Assembly (NCBI GenBank): GCA_902559345.1
Contig: CACEHH010000005.1
Location: forward strand, 1 to 64,000
Reading direction: 5' to 3'
DNA length: 64,000 nt
Origin: an uncultured SAR86 cluster bacterium
Lineage (GTDB): Bacteria; Pseudomonadota; Gammaproteobacteria; Magnimaribacterales; D2472
Positions 60,793 through 64,000 of the stretch are shown here, piece by piece. How positions within the stretch are numbered: position 1 is the first letter of the stretch; each line of letters starts with the position of its first letter. The translations under genes and the position numbers were made by a program. A model generated the notes under the pieces. The model was not told the origin of the DNA and searched no databases. It worked only from the letters and a program-made list of their open reading frames with translations.

Positions 60793-62144
60793 AATTATTT
60801 TTGAAGAAAACATTAATCATTCTATTTTCTTTATTGATAGTTTCATGCGGAGGTGGTTCATCTTCTGCGTCTGATATGGACAACGATCCAATTGCCCCGC
60901 CCCAAACATATCCTACTCACCCACTTGTTTGGGATGTTGTAACACCAGAATCTGTTGGGATGAGTTCTTCAGGTTTAGAACAGGCCTTTGATTACGTATT
61001 TCAAGATGGCTCTTTTACACAAGCTGCCGTAGTAATAAAAGATGGCAAATTGGTTTATGAAAGATATAGGGGTATGACCGACAATGAGGCAAATATACTT
61101 GCTTCAACATTAAGCGAGAATGGTGATTTTTATAAAAGTCTCTATGCGCAACGTAATCAAAATAGTTATATTAGTTCTTGGTCAACAGCAAAATCATTTG
61201 CCAGCTTTTTAATTGGGATTGCGGTTGAATCTGGTGCAATTAACTCGATTGAAGATTCTGCATCAAACTATATTACAGAATGGTCATCTGATGAAAGATC
61301 ATCAATTTCCATTAAAGATTTATTAGATATGCGCTCAGGCTTGCCGCCAGCCTGCTTCAATTTTGTAACAGGTGAAATAGGAGAATGTCTTAATGCTAGT
61401 GATTCAAGTAGTGGAGGTAATATTGTTTATGCCGATGACCAGCTCACAAAATGTATTGATAGAGATCTTGCCGCCGAGGGTGTAACTCATCCATGGTTTG
61501 AGAACGGATTAACTGTTTATTCAAGAGGTGCATTTCAGTATTCTAATTGTGACACTATGGTGCTTGGAGAAATAATCTTCAGAGCTACAGGACAAGATAT
61601 TCAAACCTATGCAGAATATAATTTATTTTCAAAAATTGGTATTGATGCCTCTTGGTGGAGAGACTTTACAAGCTCAGGACAATCTAACGGAAATTATTTA
61701 GCCTATTGTTGTTTAGACAGCACAGCCAGAGATTTTGCCAAATTTGGGCATATGCTTTTACTTAATGGGATTTGGGAAGGAAGCAATCAGAGATATAGCT
61801 CTTACGTTGACCTCATAAAAAACTTAAATTCATACGGTTTACAATTTTGGACCATATGTGCAAAAGCACAATCAAACTCAAATTGTGATGATTGGATAAT
61901 TTCAACTATTGGTTTTGATGGACAATACATAATGATAGATTTTCAGAGAAATATAGTGGTGGTTAGATCAAGTTTATACACTCCAATACAAAATCTTTCA
62001 CAAGATAGAAAAATGAAACTAAACCCAAATAACTTAACTCAGTCTAATTGGATTGCAACCGTGCCTAATGGGTTAGGTTCATCAGCAACCCCAAATATAA
62101 GTGTAAGTGCTTTTTATGAGCTGGTGACAAATTCAATAAACTAA
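60789..62144 (+). CDS. Serine hydrolase, beta-lactamase class C-like lipoprotein
   Basis: Lipobox LIVSC; SSWSTAKSFASFLIGIA (SxxK), SRGAFQYSNCDTMVLG, ARDFAKFGHMLL. TTG start. Confidence 0.88.
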   Translation: MKLFLKKTLIILFSLLIVSCGGGSSSASDMDNDPIAPPQTYPTHPLVWDVVTPESVGMSSSGLEQAFDYVFQDGSFTQAAVVIKDGKLVYERYRGMTDNEANILASTLSENGDFYKSLYAQRNQNSYISSWSTAKSFASFLIGIAVESGAINSIEDSASNYITEWSSDERSSISIKDLLDMRSGLPPACFNFVTGEIGECLNASDSSSGGNIVYADDQLTKCIDRDLAAEGVTHPWFENGLTVYSRGAFQYSNCDTMVLGEIIFRATGQDIQTYAEYNLFSKIGIDASWWRDFTSSGQSNGNYLAYCCLDSTARDFAKFGHMLLLNGIWEGSNQRYSSYVDLIKNLNSYGLQFWTICAKAQSNSNCDDWIISTIGFDGQYIMIDFQRNIVVVRSSLYTPIQNLSQDRKMKLNPNNLTQSNWIATVPNGLGSSATPNISVSAFYELVTNSIN

Positions 62145-62776
62145 TTACTAGTTACTGATTGGTAAGTTAGAGATAGTCTCGATAGATCAAATGGAGGCCT
62201 GAACACTCCAGCAAACTCACCATTGGGATTTAATAAAATAATATTATTAACATGATTATCTAAATGGGAGTGATCCATAGAGTCGTTACTTGGCATAACG
62301 TTGTTAACAGATAATTGTGTAGCTAGATTTAAGAGCATTGGTCTAGTATTAGAAACTCCGATAAAGTCTTTATCAAAACCCTTAGCATATTTATCTATAT
62401 CTTCAGGAGTATCTCTTTCGGGATCAATAGAAACCAGCACCCATTGTTTGTCTTCCAAAGGATACTCCTTTTCTCTAAGAATCTTAATTAACCTCGACAT
62501 CTGATACATGGTTGTAGGGCATTCATCAGGGCATCTAGTAAATCCAAAATACATTAATGTCCATTTCTCGTTTAAGTCAGATTTATCAAATTCTCTTCCG
62601 CTTGCAGAGTAAAAACTAAAATCAGAAATCTGTTTTGGATTCTCAAATAAAAAGAGGCCATTTACTAAAAGCTCGTTTGTACTAAGGGTTCTTGGCGTTG
62701 TTAATTTGTTTATAAAAAGTGTCAAAACAACAAATATAAATAAAGCTATTAGAAGTATATTTCTCTTTATGGTCAT
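62141..62776 (-). CDS. SCO1/SenC copper chaperone-like protein
   Basis: LMYFGFTRCPDECPTTMYQMSRLI (CxxxC), SIDPERDTPEDIDKYAKGF. Confidence 0.93.
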   Translation of the reverse strand: MTIKRNILLIALFIFVVLTLFINKLTTPRTLSTNELLVNGLFLFENPKQISDFSFYSASGREFDKSDLNEKWTLMYFGFTRCPDECPTTMYQMSRLIKILREKEYPLEDKQWVLVSIDPERDTPEDIDKYAKGFDKDFIGVSNTRPMLLNLATQLSVNNVMPSNDSMDHSHLDNHVNNIILLNPNGEFAGVFRPPFDLSRLSLTYQSVTSN

Positions 62777-63651
62777 TAGTTTGAAATTAAAAAGTGGTCT
62801 ATTAGCAAAGCTAAAAATATTAAAAATATATAATAAATAGAGAATTGAAAGGTCTTCATGGCATCCTCATCGTCTTTGCTGAAATAAAGATTAACAGAGT
62901 AATATAAAAATACAGTGCTCAATACTAATGCAGAAAAAAGATATATTTCTCCAGACATTAATACCACATAAGGCAATACGCTTACTATAAATAAAATGAC
63001 TGTGTATAAGACGATTTGTAATTTTGTAAAGATGACTCCATGAGTTACAGGCAGCATAGGTATCGACTCTTTGGCATATTCATCTTTTCTATAAATTGCT
63101 AGTGCCCAAAAATGCGGAGGGGTCCAAACAAAAATTATCAATACAAGCAAGAGAGCGTATGGGTCTATAGTGTTTGTTACAGATGACCAGCCAAGTAGAG
63201 GTGGCGCAGCGCCTGCCAAACCGCCAATTACAATATTTTGTGGTGTAGCTCTTTTTAAGTAAATTGTATAAATAAAAGCATAGCCCACAAGAGATGCTAG
63301 CGTTAAGATCATTGTAAGGGTGTTAACAAAAAAATATAAAATTAAGGAGCCTGATATTCCAAGAGCCAAGGCAAACATAGATGCGTGGGTTGGTGAGAGC
63401 TCTCCTTGAGGCAGAGGTCTTTGATCTGTTCTTGTCATCGATGCATCAGTATTTCTATCTATTACCTGATTAACTGCTGCTGCAGATGCTGCACAAAAAG
63501 CTATCCCCAATAAAGCTACAAATAAGTATCTAAAAGACTGAACTTGTTGTTCCGCTAACAACATTCCAACAAAAGCACATATAAGCATCATATAGACCAC
63601 ATTTGGTTTACATAGCTGATAGTAACTTTTTAAAAGTGTCATTTTTTCCAA
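62776..63651 (-). CDS. cyoE: Protoheme IX farnesyltransferase (heme o synthase)
   Basis: NQVIDRNTDASMTRTDQRPLPQG, GGLAGAAPPLLGW, WTPPHFWALAIYRKDEYAKESIPMLPV. Confidence 0.96.
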   Translation of the reverse strand: MEKMTLLKSYYQLCKPNVVYMMLICAFVGMLLAEQQVQSFRYLFVALLGIAFCAASAAAVNQVIDRNTDASMTRTDQRPLPQGELSPTHASMFALALGISGSLILYFFVNTLTMILTLASLVGYAFIYTIYLKRATPQNIVIGGLAGAAPPLLGWSSVTNTIDPYALLLVLIIFVWTPPHFWALAIYRKDEYAKESIPMLPVTHGVIFTKLQIVLYTVILFIVSVLPYVVLMSGEIYLFSALVLSTVFLYYSVNLYFSKDDEDAMKTFQFSIYYIFLIFLALLIDHFLISN

Positions 63652-64000
63652 GCTAGATAGTTAATTGTAAAAGTCGCAAGAAGCAACAATGCTGCGACTA
63701 GGTTATGAGCTATTGCAACATACAAAGGTAATACATATACAACATTAATTATCCCAAGAGTTATTTGTGTTAATAATAAAATGCCCAAAGTTGAAGCTAA
63801 TGGGGCTGCATCAGAAAACCAGAGCCTAGACATTAGTATTAAAAATATTAACGTTAGTAATAAAGCGGAGACTCTGTGTGAATAATGAATGGCCACTCTC
63901 GCTGGATTATCCAACAAGCCATACAAATAATTGGGCCCAACTTCTTGATTGAGGTTAAATCCATTTTTAAAGTCCATCTCAGGCATATAGCTTCCTTGGC
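63639..64000 (-). CDS. ctaA: Heme A synthase (COX15/CtaA), partial, continues off right edge
   Basis: QGSYMPEMDFKNGFNL...DNPARVAIHYSHRVSALLL, C-terminal VALPLYVAIAHNLVAALLLLATFTINY; frame open to the window edge. Confidence 0.88.
   Translation of the reverse strand, partial: QGSYMPEMDFKNGFNLNQEVGPNYLYGLLDNPARVAIHYSHRVSALLLTLIFLILMSRLWFSDAAPLASTLGILLLTQITLGIINVVYVLPLYVAIAHNLVAALLLLATFTINYLAWKK

Noticed and set aside
1-64000. CRISPR arrays, transposons, prophage, toxin-antitoxin or defence islands, tRNA genes
   Set aside because: No repeats/spacers, transposase, integrase of mobile type or cloverleaf sequence seen; the XerC homologue is the chromosomal housekeeping gene.

Overview
AT-rich, gene-dense window in which essentially every gene is a conserved housekeeping gene of gammaproteobacterial type. 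Gene orders dksA-pcnB, zapA-6S RNA-fau, lnt-corC-ybeY-phoH-miaB, ubiE-ubiJ-ubiB-tatABC, tkt-pgk-fba, metK-ahcY, lptM-dapF-DUF484-xerC-HAD and cyoE-ctaA fit a streamlined marine gammaproteobacterium (SAR86-like is a guess from composition and gene content). I see no transposase, prophage, CRISPR array or tRNA gene. Items the ORF track misses or splits: dksA continues off the left edge; pcnB has an apparent 1-nt frameshift in a G6 run and no ATG/GTG start; a DUF5916-type outer-membrane protein is split in an A8 run; 6S RNA lies between zapA and fau; tatA (59 aa) and an LptM/YifL-like 33-aa lipoprotein are present but below the track cutoff; and there is a promoter + double-hairpin RNA + 28-aa membrane microprotein locus on the minus strand at about 24.17-24.38 kb. 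The last is the best candidate for something undescribed. Other leads are a long inverted-repeat leader before pckA, a perfect 18-bp palindrome before metK, and a Coq4-like HDxxH-x11-E protein. All family calls are by eye from the translations; no database search was run.
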